A stretch of 64,000 bases of DNA from Moheibacter sp035515075 (GTDB lineage Bacteria; Bacteroidota; Bacteroidia; Flavobacteriales; Weeksellaceae). This document shows, in pieces, positions 1 to 8,824 of this stretch (its first letter is position 1; each line of letters begins with the position of its first letter). The translations under genes and the position numbers were made by a program. The notes beneath the pieces are model-generated. The model was given only the letters and a program-made list of their open reading frames with translations. It made no database searches and was not told the DNA's origin. Location of the stretch: assembly GCA_035515075.1 (NCBI GenBank), contig DATJBZ010000012.1, positions 65,688 through 129,687 of the forward strand, written 5' to 3'.

Positions 1-51
1 AATCTAAATAGGGTAAAATCCACCTTTCATTTAATGATTAAACAATTAGAA

Positions 52-2196
52 ATGAAAAGTAGGATTTTTTTATGCGCTGCTTTAGGTAGCGTGATGGGAT
101 TGGGACAAGAGCAAGAAGCGTCCGTTCAGGACAGCAGTTCCATTCAGTTAGAAACCATCGAAATTATTCAGAAATTGCCGCTGACTTCAGAGCGGATCAC
201 TCAATCCAAATTAGACGAAAAAAACTTAGGCCAAGACTTGACGCAGTTGTTGCAAGGCGCGACTTCATTGGTCAGCACAAGTGATGCCGGAGCTGGTGTA
301 GGCTATTCGTCCCTTCGAATTCGTGGCGTGGGGCAGGACCACATCAATGTTTCGATGAATGGTGTGGCGTTGAACGATCCAGAATCACAAACTTTGTTTT
401 GGGTCAATATGCCTGATTTGGCTTCGCAAACGAGTTCAGTCAGCATTCAACGCGGCGTGGGAACTTCCACTTCGGGTTCGGCGTCTTTTGGTGCCATCAT
501 CAACATCGAAGCTGCGCAGCCTTCCAAAGAAGCTTTTCTGGAGTCTTCTAATTCTTGGGGAAGTTTTGCCACCCAGAAATACACTTTGAAAGGAGGGACT
601 GGAAAGATTTTGAATGATCGTTTGCGCATTGATTTGAATGCTTCGGTGATTAAATCTGATGGATACATCGATCGGGCGTTCAGTGATTTGTTTTCTTATG
701 GGATGAATGCTCAATATGAAGTGAGCAAAAATACGTCTTTGCGCTATTGGACTTTTTACGGCAAGGAAAAAACCTACCAAGCTTGGAATGGAATTGATGG
801 AGAAACGATGAAAGTTAACCGAAAGTTCAATCCAGCTGGAGCGATTTACAATGAAGATTGGACGGAGGTAATTGGGTATTATGACAATGAAACTGATAAT
901 TACAGGCAGCACCACAATCATTTGGTTTGGGAACAAAACTATGGTGGCGGTTGGAAATCCAGCAGTACTTTGTTTTATACGCGTGGAAAGGGATTTTATG
1001 ACAATTACAAACAAGACGCGAAGTTGATCCAATACAAAATTGAATCAGATGTTGCCCGTGCGGATGTGGTTCGTCAAAAATGGTTGGACAACCATTCTTA
1101 TGGGTTGAATTACAATCTTGAAAATCAACGTTTGGGGAATTTTAAGTTCTTTGGTGGTTTTGCGTTCAATCAATTTGACAATGACCATTATGGGAAAATT
1201 ACTTGGGTGAAAAACATGGAAAATCATGATCCGAATTGGGAATATTACCGAAATAATTCTAAGAAAACTGACGTTTCTGTCTATGCCAAAGCTTTGTATG
1301 AAATGAACCAGTGGGAATTGTTTGGTGATGTGCAGTACCGTTATGTGAATTACAAGACACAAGCGGATGAAGCGGGAATGAATGCGTATGAAATCTTTTT
1401 CCCATTTGAAGATACGTTCAATTTCATCAATCCAAAGTTGGGCTTGAATTATCATTTGGATGCCAGAAATACGTTTTACTTTTATTATGGAATGGCGCAC
1501 AGAGAGCCTGTTCGTTCGGACTATTTGGACAATGGCAAAAAGTTGGATCCTGAAAAATTGCACGATTTTGAGTTGGGTTACCGCAGCATGGGCCGATTGA
1601 AATTCAGTGTGAACTTGTATTATATGTATTATTTGGATCAATTGGTACCGACCGGGCAGTTGAATGAAACGGGTTTATACATTCGTACCAATAGCGGTGA
1701 AAGTTTCCGTTCTGGGATTGAGTTGAGTGCAGACTATGATTTGATTCCAAAGAAAATCAATCTTTTTGGAAATTTGACGTATAGTTTGAACAAGAATTTG
1801 GATTTTACGGACATTGCTTATGATGAAAATTGGAATGAATTGTTGGTGGAGCATGGCGATACAGACATTGCGTTTTCACCGAATTGGGTAGGCGCTTTGG
1901 GCTTGCGTTATTCACCGAAAGAATCGATTGTTTTGCAATTGAGCAACAAATATGTGGGCAGTCAGTACATGACCAACACAGAAATAGAAGATGGACGTTT
2001 GGATGCTTATTTCTTAACCGATTTCTTGGTGCAGTTCAAAACGAATTGGTTCAACTTGAAAGAGCTGTCTTTCTCTTTGTTGGTCAACAATTTATTTGAC
2101 CAAAAATATGCCAGCAATGGTTTTTATTATGAAGGACCTTTTTACTATCCTCAAGCAGGAATCAATATACTGGGTGGTTTTAGCATCCGATTGTAA
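52..2196 (+). CDS. TonB-dependent outer membrane receptor
   Basis: Outer-membrane active transporter of about 714 residues, energised by TonB. The N-terminus is a signal peptide; I chose the ATG at 52, which gives a compact one (MKSRIFLCAALGSVMGLGQ), while an in-frame ATG at 34 adds six residues. A plug domain follows (roughly residues 45-155, with LRIRGVGQDHINVSMNGV and a typical SIQRG step), then a long barrel rich in alternating aromatic residues that ends in the outer-membrane pattern GGFSIRL. There is no N-terminal carboxypeptidase-like domain as in SusC proteins and no SusD neighbour, so siderophore, heme, metal or vitamin uptake is more likely than glycan uptake. The substrate cannot be told. 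Only 51 bases of upstream sequence are visible. Confidence 0.9.
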   Translation: MKSRIFLCAALGSVMGLGQEQEASVQDSSSIQLETIEIIQKLPLTSERITQSKLDEKNLGQDLTQLLQGATSLVSTSDAGAGVGYSSLRIRGVGQDHINVSMNGVALNDPESQTLFWVNMPDLASQTSSVSIQRGVGTSTSGSASFGAIINIEAAQPSKEAFLESSNSWGSFATQKYTLKGGTGKILNDRLRIDLNASVIKSDGYIDRAFSDLFSYGMNAQYEVSKNTSLRYWTFYGKEKTYQAWNGIDGETMKVNRKFNPAGAIYNEDWTEVIGYYDNETDNYRQHHNHLVWEQNYGGGWKSSSTLFYTRGKGFYDNYKQDAKLIQYKIESDVARADVVRQKWLDNHSYGLNYNLENQRLGNFKFFGGFAFNQFDNDHYGKITWVKNMENHDPNWEYYRNNSKKTDVSVYAKALYEMNQWELFGDVQYRYVNYKTQADEAGMNAYEIFFPFEDTFNFINPKLGLNYHLDARNTFYFYYGMAHREPVRSDYLDNGKKLDPEKLHDFELGYRSMGRLKFSVNLYYMYYLDQLVPTGQLNETGLYIRTNSGESFRSGIELSADYDLIPKKINLFGNLTYSLNKNLDFTDIAYDENWNELLVEHGDTDIAFSPNWVGALGLRYSPKESIVLQLSNKYVGSQYMTNTEIEDGRLDAYFLTDFLVQFKTNWFNLKELSFSLLVNNLFDQKYASNGFYYEGPFYYPQAGINILGGFSIRL

Positions 2197-2204
2197 CAAA
2201 AAAA

Positions 2205-2231
2205 GGGCGATTCATTTGAATCGCCCTTTTC
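2205..2231. terminator. Bidirectional intrinsic terminator
   Basis: Perfect 10-bp inverted repeat (gggcgattca / tgaatcgccc) with almost no loop, flanked by an A-run on the left and a T-run on the right. It sits between the convergent receptor and endonuclease genes and can serve both. Confidence 0.85.
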
Positions 2232-2253
2232 AATTGTGGTAAACAAAGATTGT

Positions 2254-3396
2254 TTATCGGATCATCAATTTACTGTTGAATTCCAATCTTTTTCCTTCGA
2301 TTTTCAAGATGTAAACCCCTTTCTGTTGGATGTTCAATCTGAATTCTTTTTGGTTCATTTTGTTCAAATGAGCTTGAACCAATTTTCCTGATGCATCATA
2401 CACAGAGATTTTGTCCATTGATTTTTCATCATTTAGCAAACGAATGACTACTTCCTTATTGGCAGCATAATATACTTCAACGTCAGGACGGCTTTGGAAC
2501 TCCAAATCTTCGGTGTTCAAACCAATGCCCCAAATTCTTGAAGCAAACTCTGGATGATCAATGTATGGATTTCTATTGCCCTGAAAACGGTATTGAATCA
2601 TGTCATTCAAGTCGATTTCTCTTTGGCTTGGCGGATCTTGCAAATGCCATTCAATCAAAACATTCAAGAATTTGTCACTGAAGGCTTTATTTTTAGAGCC
2701 GTCAAACATGGCTTTCACACCTGCTGAATTGTTATAGAAGTTGGGCAATTTATTTTCATAGGCGGTCGCAAAATACAAGAAAGCCCGTGCGATGTCTCCT
2801 TTGAATTCATCTATCGGCTCCAATACAGTTGTTGATCCAAATTTACCTTTCAAGGTTCCGTTCTTTGATTTACATGGATGGTTGGTTGCTCCGTTATTGC
2901 AAGGATTGGCATTTTGAGGATTGTCAACTGGGCCAATGGCGTCATTTCCTCTCCATCCATTAACTTTACTGTCTACAGGCCACACGTGGAATGCATCTGC
3001 GCGCATCGGCAAAGCTTGGTTAAAATAAGATTGTGGAATCAAGTGCTCGCGGTTGAAAGCGCTTCCTTCATTGGCGCCAGAGCCCATTTGGGAATTGGGG
3101 TTGTAGTTGTATGGATCCGTTCCGTCTGGATTTTCAGAGTAAACATCCAATACTGTGTTGTCCATTTCATAATAACGGTCTCTAAAACCATTGGTCGGAT
3201 GGGTGCTTTTGTACAGATCCTTCAGGTCATTGTAAGATTGAGCATTGAAATTTCCGATAATTTGAAACAACTTTGTTTTTAATTCAAATCCTTCTAGATC
3301 TTGTGTACCGTCATAATATCCGTTAGGAATTTGTGCTACGGCAGCTACTGAAAATAGAAAAGCAGCCACTAACGTAAGGGATTTATGTTTTTTCAT
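2254..3396 (-). CDS. Secreted endonuclease I family protein with type IX sorting domain
   Basis: 380-residue secreted nuclease of the endonuclease I (EndA/NucM) family. Residues 1-22 form a signal peptide ending AVAQ. The catalytic region carries NREHLIPQSYF (about 115-125, the His-metal finger) and HVWPVDSKVNGWRGN (about 137-151). The last 75 or so residues form a separate beta-rich domain (ISVYDASGKLV, then KGVYILKIEG, ending KLMIR) that matches a type A sorting domain for type IX secretion. It therefore probably leaves the cell or is held on its surface and degrades DNA or RNA for nutrition. A -7-like box (TAACTTTG on the minus strand, 3428-3435) lies just upstream without a clear -33 element. 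Confidence 0.9.
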   Translation of the reverse strand: MKKHKSLTLVAAFLFSVAAVAQIPNGYYDGTQDLEGFELKTKLFQIIGNFNAQSYNDLKDLYKSTHPTNGFRDRYYEMDNTVLDVYSENPDGTDPYNYNPNSQMGSGANEGSAFNREHLIPQSYFNQALPMRADAFHVWPVDSKVNGWRGNDAIGPVDNPQNANPCNNGATNHPCKSKNGTLKGKFGSTTVLEPIDEFKGDIARAFLYFATAYENKLPNFYNNSAGVKAMFDGSKNKAFSDKFLNVLIEWHLQDPPSQREIDLNDMIQYRFQGNRNPYIDHPEFASRIWGIGLNTEDLEFQSRPDVEVYYAANKEVVIRLLNDEKSMDKISVYDASGKLVQAHLNKMNQKEFRLNIQQKGVYILKIEGKRLEFNSKLMIR

Positions 3397-3490
3397 AATT
3401 GTAAAATAATATAATTAGCTTTGCGGACAAAGTTATCAATTAAACTTTGAAGAAAATTTATTCTTTTTTTAAAAATATTTCACAAAAGTG

Positions 3491-3520
3491 TTGCACATAT
3501 AAAAAATTGTTATAATTTTG
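3491..3520 (+). promoter_or_regulatory. Bacteroidota-type promoter of rpsT
   Basis: TTG at 3491, a 19-base spacer, then TAATTTTG at 3513-3520, which fits the Bacteroidota consensus TTTG-N19-TAnnTTTG. The start codon of rpsT is 53 bases downstream. Confidence 0.7.
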
Positions 3521-3573
3521 CGCTCTCAATCACTCAACAGTACAGAAGTGATCGTAAAAAAGAAATAAAAGAA

Positions 3574-3828
3574 ATGGCAAATCATAAGTCAGCATTAAAG
3601 AGAATTCGTCAAGACGAAGTGAAAAAAGATAGAAACCACTACTATCACAAATCTGCACGTACAGCAATCAAAAAATTGCGTTCGGAAACAGACAAGGCAG
3701 TAGCAGAAGGAGAATTTCCTAAAGTTTCTTCTCAAATTGATAAATTGGCAAAAAGAAATATTATTCATAAGAATAAGGCTTCAAACTTGAAAAGCAAATT
3801 GGCCAAGCATATCGCTACTTTGGCGTAA
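3574..3828 (+). CDS. rpsT: 30S ribosomal protein S20
   Basis: 84 residues, the normal length for S20. The basic helical sequence starts MANHKSALKRIRQ and contains the family signature around SARTAIKKLRS and the C-terminal NIIHKNKASNLKSKLAKHI. It binds 16S rRNA early in 30S assembly. A good promoter lies upstream and tRNA-Glu follows 11 bases after the stop, so the two are probably one transcript closed by the terminator at 3915. Confidence 0.97.
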   Translation: MANHKSALKRIRQDEVKKDRNHYYHKSARTAIKKLRSETDKAVAEGEFPKVSSQIDKLAKRNIIHKNKASNLKSKLAKHIATLA

Positions 3829-3839
3829 AAAAATACAGC

Positions 3840-3914
3840 GGCCCGTTCGTCTATCGGTTAGGACATCAGATTTTCATTCTGGAAAGAGGGGTTCGATTCC
3901 CCTACGGGCTACCA
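3840..3914 (+). tRNA. tRNA-Glu (TTC anticodon)
   Basis: Full cloverleaf: acceptor GGCCCGT/ACGGGCT with a terminal G-U pair, anticodon stem TCAGA/TCTGG around loop TTTTCAT (anticodon TTC), and T arm AGGGG-TTCGATT-CCCCT. The CCA end is encoded (3912-3914), unlike in the tRNA cluster at 34 kb. Confidence 0.96.
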
Positions 3915-3953
3915 AAAGGACAAATGAAGTGGATCTTCGTTTGTCCTTTTTTT
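3915..3953 (+). terminator. Intrinsic terminator after tRNA-Glu
   Basis: A 12-bp stem (ggacaaatgaag with cttcgtttgtcc, one G-U pair) and a run of seven T. It ends the rpsT/tRNA-Glu unit. Confidence 0.85.
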
Positions 3954-4069
3954 ATTTTGTATTAATTCAGTTTTAACTCGGCTGAGAAAACTCACTGATT
4001 TTCATGTTTTTCATAAGATTAATTTAACATGAATATAACTATCTTTGCACTGAATTTTAAATACAGAAC

Positions 4070-4714
4070 ATGTCAGTCAATAAATTTCTACAATTTTTAG
4101 TTCCAAAGGATAAAAAGTTCTTTCCATTGTTCCACGAATATGCGGAAATTTTGGTCAATATGGCTTCTACCTTGCATGAGGCGGTGAATGTGAAAGCAAG
4201 CGCCCGTGTTGAATTTTTCCAGAAATTGGAAAAGTTGGACCAAAAGAGCGAAAATCTTTCTACAAAGATTAATTTTGAATTGAGCAAAAACTTTTTGACC
4301 CCATTTGATCGAGAAGACATTTATTCGTTGAACAGCACCATGTCTGATGTGGCGGATTACATTGATGCCAGTGCGAAAAGAATGCATTTGTACCAAGTAG
4401 AAAAGGTGAAGAAGCCGATCCGTAAAATTACTGAAGCCAATTTGGAAGCTTGTCAAAACATCCAAAAAGCAATTCAAGCTTTGGAAGGATTCAAAGATTT
4501 GCAAGGCGTTTTGAAGTGTTGCGAACGCATCCAGAAATTGGAAAATAAGGTGGACAATATCTACGACAGAGAGATTTATTTGATTTTCGATGAATACGAA
4601 GATGTCAAAGAAATCATCAAATACAAGGAGGTTTTTTCAGCATTGGAAAATACTTCTGACAAATGTAAATTGGTTGCCGATGTTTTGGAATCCGTTTCAG
4701 TTAAGCATTCTTAA
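4070..4714 (+). CDS. DUF47 family phosphate transport accessory protein (PhoU-like)
   Basis: 214-residue all-helical cytosolic protein of the DUF47 (PhoU-like) family, which is typically encoded next to Pit phosphate transporters and thought to regulate them. The predicted helices carry the family's acidic metal-binding-type pattern (for example ENKVDNIYDREIYLIF near 155-170). The gene lies 16 bases ahead of the transporter, so the two are one operon. TATCTTTG at 4040-4047 resembles a -7 element, but no matching -33 box is seen. Confidence 0.9.
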   Translation: MSVNKFLQFLVPKDKKFFPLFHEYAEILVNMASTLHEAVNVKASARVEFFQKLEKLDQKSENLSTKINFELSKNFLTPFDREDIYSLNSTMSDVADYIDASAKRMHLYQVEKVKKPIRKITEANLEACQNIQKAIQALEGFKDLQGVLKCCERIQKLENKVDNIYDREIYLIFDEYEDVKEIIKYKEVFSALENTSDKCKLVADVLESVSVKHS

Positions 4715-4730
4715 TTACGCGAATTAAATT

Positions 4731-5798
4731 ATGGATTCTCAACTGATTCTCCTGATTGCTATCATTGTGTTAGCATTGGTTTTTGACTTTATCAATGGTT
4801 TTCATGATGCAGCGAATGCGATTGCGACCATTGTTGCTACGCGTGTTTTGACACCGTTTTACGCTGTGCTCTGGGCAGCGACGTTTAACTTTGCCGCTTA
4901 TTTTATCTCAAAATATTGGATTGGTGAATTTAAAATTGGAAACACCATTGCCAAATCGGTCAACGAAGGGGCAATCACCCTCGAGGTCATTTTGGCTGGG
5001 ATTTTAGCCGCCATCATTTGGAACTTGGTGACTTGGTGGTTTGGTATTCCTTCGTCTTCCTCACATACTTTGTTGGGTGGTTTCATTGGAGCAGCGGTGG
5101 CACACATTGGCGCTTTTTCAAATGACGTCATGGGTGATGTAATCAACTATGCAGCGGTATTGCCGATTTTTGCGTTCATATTTTTGGCGCCTTTTGTCGG
5201 TTTGGTCATCGCGTATTTCATCACAATTCTCATCATGAACATCTGTAAGCGGGTGCACCACAAAAGGGCAGAAGCTTGGTTCAAGAAATTGCAATTGGTT
5301 TCTTCTGCATTGTTCAGTTTAGGGCATGGTGGAAATGATGCGCAAAAAGTAATGGGGATCATCGGTGCAGCCGTGATTTTTTACCATGTTCAACAAGGAG
5401 ATCCAGAATGGGTGAATGCGCCCAATCGCTTTGCGCACTTCGTTGAAGATTATTGGTGGGTGCCTTTAACGAGTTTTCTTGTGATCGGTTTGGGAACCAT
5501 GAGTGGTGGTTGGAAAATTGTTAAAACCATGGGGACAAAAATTACGAAAGTAACGCCATTGGAAGGTGTTTCTGCAGAAACAGCGGGTGCGATGACTTTG
5601 TATTTGTCTGAATTTCTGGGGATTCCAGTATCGACTACCCATACGATTACGGGTTCGATCATCGGTGTGGGGATTACCAAAAGGGTTTCAGCCGTTCGAT
5701 GGGGCGTCACGATCAACTTGCTTTGGGCTTGGATTCTGACCATTCCTGTTTCAGGTTTGATTGCCGCGTTGATATATTACATCATTCGATTGTTTTAA
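4731..5798 (+). CDS. pit: Inorganic phosphate transporter, PiT family
   Basis: 355-residue inner-membrane transporter that couples phosphate uptake to a cation gradient. Both repeats of the PiT signature are visible: GFHDAANAIAT near residue 23 and GHGGNDAQKVMGII near residue 199, plus GIPVSTTHTITG near 298. Hydrophobic segments fill most of the rest (about ten membrane spans). It follows the DUF47 gene directly and is closed by a bidirectional terminator. Length and motif positions are normal. Confidence 0.95.
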   Translation: MDSQLILLIAIIVLALVFDFINGFHDAANAIATIVATRVLTPFYAVLWAATFNFAAYFISKYWIGEFKIGNTIAKSVNEGAITLEVILAGILAAIIWNLVTWWFGIPSSSSHTLLGGFIGAAVAHIGAFSNDVMGDVINYAAVLPIFAFIFLAPFVGLVIAYFITILIMNICKRVHHKRAEAWFKKLQLVSSALFSLGHGGNDAQKVMGIIGAAVIFYHVQQGDPEWVNAPNRFAHFVEDYWWVPLTSFLVIGLGTMSGGWKIVKTMGTKITKVTPLEGVSAETAGAMTLYLSEFLGIPVSTTHTITGSIIGVGITKRVSAVRWGVTINLLWAWILTIPVSGLIAALIYYIIRLF

Positions 5799-5818
5799 AT
5801 ATAGCGATAACTTAAATG

Positions 5819-5851
5819 AAGCCGATTTTCTTTCTGAAAGTCGGCTTTTTT
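5819..5851. terminator. Bidirectional intrinsic terminator
   Basis: Stem aagccgattttc with gaaagtcggctt (one G-U pair) followed by T6. It lies between the convergent phosphate transporter and OB-fold genes. Confidence 0.8.
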
Positions 5852-5853
5852 GT

Positions 5854-6216
5854 TCAAGGTTTTACAGTGATTTGATCAGGGCTTTTGACAATGATTTCGG
5901 GTTTTCCTTTGTACATAATTAGTTTTCCTTTCACACAGATGTTTTTGTTTTTTAGAAATTCGGCTGGTGCATAGTTGAAAGCTTTCCAGCTGTCTTCAAA
6001 AATGGCAACGACCAATCGGTGGTTGGGGTAGTTGGCGCCCAAATTGAGTAAAATCACTTTTTTGTTTCCTTTGGAAACGAAGGTGCCAAATACATGGTCG
6101 CAGTATTCCACTTTCTTGTTCAAATATTGGCTGTAATCCGTGTCTAAAATGTTTTCTTGCGCTTGGATATTGCAAAATGTCAGCAATAAAACCAATAGTA
6201 AGTGAATTTTTTTCAT
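5854..6216 (-). CDS. Small secreted OB-fold protein
   Basis: 120 residues. A signal peptide (cleavage near NIQAQ, residue 20) precedes a single five-stranded OB-fold of the kind found in periplasmic nucleic-acid-binding or nuclease-associated proteins: the pattern LNKKVEYCDHVFGTFVSKGN, then FLKNKNICVKGKLIMYKGKP and EIIVKSPDQI is characteristic. Two cysteines (YCDHV and NICVKG) sit where such domains can form a disulfide. No catalytic residues are seen. A role in binding DNA outside the cytoplasm is only a guess from the fold. Confidence 0.75.
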   Translation of the reverse strand: MKKIHLLLVLLLTFCNIQAQENILDTDYSQYLNKKVEYCDHVFGTFVSKGNKKVILLNLGANYPNHRLVVAIFEDSWKAFNYAPAEFLKNKNICVKGKLIMYKGKPEIIVKSPDQITVKP

Positions 6217-6423
6217 GATGTTTAGTTTAGGTTGTTTCTAAGTTAAGAAAAAAATCAATACAAAAAGTGGTTGGTTTCATTGTTTTAGGAGAATAAGTGC
6301 TGAAGTGATGTGGTGAATTTTGGAGCGAAAGCTTTGAGAGAAAGCGCTTGGATATGATTTATGTTTGTTGGAAATTAAGATTTAAATTGTAATTTTAAGC
6401 ATCGATTGAATAACACAGAAACT

Positions 6424-6855
6424 ATGAAAAGAATATTGGTAACCTTGGATTTCAAAGGGAAAGATTTTAAATCTTTAGAAGTAGCAAAAGAAATGGGAAG
6501 AGCTTTCAATGCTGAAATTATTTTGTTGAACGTTGATCCGATTGAGGTAGACAAAGAATCTTTGGCGACGGCGCCGGTCATGGCACACCGCCTGGATGTG
6601 ATCAATGACATGATTAATGAAAACGTCAAGAATGTAGAAGGAAAGTTGGGCGGAGATATTTTTAAATTTCGTCATATACTGAAATCTGGCGCTCCGCATG
6701 AGCAGATTTTAAAGGTAGCAAAAGAAGAAGATGTGGACGTGATCATCATGGGATCCAACAAGCATTCAGGTGCTTATCGATTTTTGATCGGTAGTGTAGC
6801 AGACCAAGTGGTGAAAAAGACGACCATACCCGTTTTGTTGGTGCCTTACGAATAA
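6424..6855 (+). CDS. Universal stress protein (UspA family), single domain
   Basis: 143 residues with the Usp alpha/beta fold, starting MKRILVTLDF and ending TTIPVLLVPYE. I chose the ATG at 6424; a TTG six codons upstream would extend the N-terminus without adding family sequence. The ATP-binding signature G-x2-G-x9-G(S/T) is only partly kept: near residue 118 the sequence reads GSNKHSGAYRFLIGS, with Lys at the second Gly position. Binding of ATP is therefore uncertain. It stands just ahead of the SCO/YHS genes on the same strand. Confidence 0.9.
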   Translation: MKRILVTLDFKGKDFKSLEVAKEMGRAFNAEIILLNVDPIEVDKESLATAPVMAHRLDVINDMINENVKNVEGKLGGDIFKFRHILKSGAPHEQILKVAKEEDVDVIIMGSNKHSGAYRFLIGSVADQVVKKTTIPVLLVPYE

Positions 6856-6924
6856 AATCCCTGAGCATTTCATGAGAAAAAATGTAGAGAAGCCAATGAT
6901 TGCCATCGTTAAATTGTTGAACAG

Positions 6925-7578
6925 ATGAAAAACAAGTGGATTGCTTTGTTAGCAATTGTTAGCATAAGTTTGTGTTTGATTTGGTGGGTCAACCAGCGGT
7001 CAAACACAAAACTTTTTGAGGTCATGCCAGTTCCTGAATTTACATTCATCAACCAAGACAATGAAGTGGTTTCAAACAAAGATTTGTTGGGAAAGGTGTA
7101 TGTGGTTGAGTTCTTTTTTACGAACTGTCCCAGCATTTGTCCTATAATGAACCGCAATTTGATGGAAGTCAATGCTGAGATCAATCACCCAGATTTTGGC
7201 GTAGTGGCAATTACCATTGATCCCAAAAGAGATTCAGTAGAAACTTTGAAACGCTACAAAAATCAATTGGCCATCAACAACGACAATTGGCATTTTCTAA
7301 CGGGTGACAAGGAAACGATCTATGCGTTGAGCGATCGATTCAACATTTATGTAGGAGAAGCGTCTGAAACAGAGGGCATAGAACACAGTGGGAAAATGGC
7401 TTTGGTTGACAAAAACGGCATGATTCGTTCTCGTTTTGGAAAAAATAAGTTGCCGATATTGTATTATTCAGGCTTAAATTATGACCAAGCTGAAAATGGA
7501 AAAGAAAGTTTGACTGGGAAATTTCATCCAGAAATTGACTGGTTGAAAGAAGATATTTTAATATTAATGAAAGAATAA
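6925..7578 (+). CDS. SCO1/SenC/PrrC family copper chaperone
   Basis: 217 residues: one N-terminal membrane anchor (about 5-22) and a thioredoxin-like domain facing the periplasm. The copper-binding pair is C68 and C72 in NCPSICP, and the third ligand is H154 in EHSGKMALVD, so the metal site is complete. SCO proteins deliver copper to the CuA site of cytochrome c oxidase or reduce its cysteines. The next gene, 2 bases downstream, encodes a YHS-domain lipoprotein, which supports a metal-handling role. Confidence 0.92.
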   Translation: MKNKWIALLAIVSISLCLIWWVNQRSNTKLFEVMPVPEFTFINQDNEVVSNKDLLGKVYVVEFFFTNCPSICPIMNRNLMEVNAEINHPDFGVVAITIDPKRDSVETLKRYKNQLAINNDNWHFLTGDKETIYALSDRFNIYVGEASETEGIEHSGKMALVDKNGMIRSRFGKNKLPILYYSGLNYDQAENGKESLTGKFHPEIDWLKEDILILMKE

Positions 7579-7580
7579 CA

Positions 7581-7859
7581 ATGAAAAGAATTACTTTATT
7601 CATCGGATCTTTGGGCATGATCGCTCTTTTTTCTTGCGAAGAAAAAGCAGCCCAAATGGAAGTGCATTCCGCAGTAGCAGAGAGTTTGGATGTCGCTGTG
7701 GTCAATGCAGTGGATCCTGTCTGTGAAATGGAAATGCCTAAATTTCTGAAAGACACCTTGACGTACAACCATGAGGTTTATGGTTTTTGCAATGTTTCTT
7801 GTAAAAATGATTTCAAAGCCAATCCAGAAAAATACCTTCAAGCATTGAAAGAAAAATAA
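7581..7859 (+). CDS. YHS-domain lipoprotein
   Basis: 92 residues. A lipoprotein signal ends in LFSC (Cys19), followed by a linker and a YHS domain: DPVCEMEM near residue 45, then YNHEVYGFCNVSCKNDF and NPEKYL. YHS domains bind or are associated with soft metals such as copper and occur in copper ATPases and metallochaperones. It starts 2 bases after the SCO gene, so the two are translated from one message. Three cysteines in the domain could form the metal site; this is inference. Confidence 0.85.
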   Translation: MKRITLFIGSLGMIALFSCEEKAAQMEVHSAVAESLDVAVVNAVDPVCEMEMPKFLKDTLTYNHEVYGFCNVSCKNDFKANPEKYLQALKEK

Positions 7860-7921
7860 ACAGCGTTTTGTCACAAAGTTGTTTTTTGGACTACTAATCT
7901 TTTCAAAAGAACAACAATTCA

Positions 7922-8824
7922 ATGGATAAAATTCTTGAAATCAATCACCTCACCAAACATTTCGGTCGACTGACAGCAGTCAATGACTTGAGTTTGTCGG
8001 TGGAGAAAGGCAATGTCTACGGACTATTGGGGCCCAATGGAAGTGGGAAATCGACAACTTTGGGCATGATCTTGAATGTAGTCAATCCCAGCTCTGGTGA
8101 ATGGAAATGGTTTGGCAAAGCGCCTTCCGTTGATTCGCTAAAAAAAGTAGGCGCTATTATTGAACGCCCCAACTTTTATCCTTATCTATCTGCAACCAAA
8201 AATTTAGAGATCGTAGCAAAAATCAAAGAAGCTGACTTTTCCAAAATTGATGAGAAATTGGAATTGGTTGGGCTTTTGTCTCGAAAAGACGACAAGTTTT
8301 CTACCTTTTCTTTGGGGATGAAACAACGTCTGGCCATTGCTGCTGCGGTACTCAACGATCCGTATGTGTTGATTTTGGACGAACCCACCAATGGGTTGGA
8401 TCCGCAAGGAATCATTCAAATTCGTGAAATTATTCAGCGCATTGCGGCGAATGGAACCACGATTATTTTGGCAAGTCACTTGTTGGATGAAGTCGAAAAA
8501 GTGTGTTCTCATGTAGTGATTTTGGAAAAAGGGAAAACTTTGTATTGTGGTAAGGTGGATGAAATGACCGCGAGTCATGGATTTTTTGAGGTGGCCGCTG
8601 CGGATTTGGACCGTTTGGAAAAAGCTTTGTTGGCTTTGAATTGTTTTGAACGCATTGCCCAAGAAGGAAAAATTCTGAAAGGGATTTTGAACCAAGATGT
8701 CAGCGCAGAAAGTTTGAACCAAAAAATGTACGAGCAAGGCATTGTTTTGCATCATTTGGTCAAAAGAAAAGAAAGTTTGGAACAGCAGTTTCTTCATATC
8801 ACTCAAAACAACGGAAAATCATGA
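7922..8824 (+). CDS. ABC transporter ATP-binding protein
   Basis: 300 residues. Walker A GPNGSGKS at about 37-44, an LSGGQ-like signature in FSLGMKQRLAIA near 133, Walker B VLILDEPT near 150 and the switch His in ASHLLDE. The C-terminal extension of about 80 residues is typical of ABC-2 type exporters of the bacitracin/lantibiotic group. The stop overlaps the start of the permease gene by 4 bases (ATGA). The substrate cannot be told. Confidence 0.92.
   Translation: MDKILEINHLTKHFGRLTAVNDLSLSVEKGNVYGLLGPNGSGKSTTLGMILNVVNPSSGEWKWFGKAPSVDSLKKVGAIIERPNFYPYLSATKNLEIVAKIKEADFSKIDEKLELVGLLSRKDDKFSTFSLGMKQRLAIAAAVLNDPYVLILDEPTNGLDPQGIIQIREIIQRIAANGTTIILASHLLDEVEKVCSHVVILEKGKTLYCGKVDEMTASHGFFEVAAADLDRLEKALLALNCFERIAQEGKILKGILNQDVSAESLNQKMYEQGIVLHHLVKRKESLEQQFLHITQNNGKS

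Noticed and set aside
436..1641. Two long minus-strand open frames opposite the TonB receptor gene
   Set aside because: Low-complexity Ile/Phe-rich translations without motif or start context; they mirror the receptor gene.
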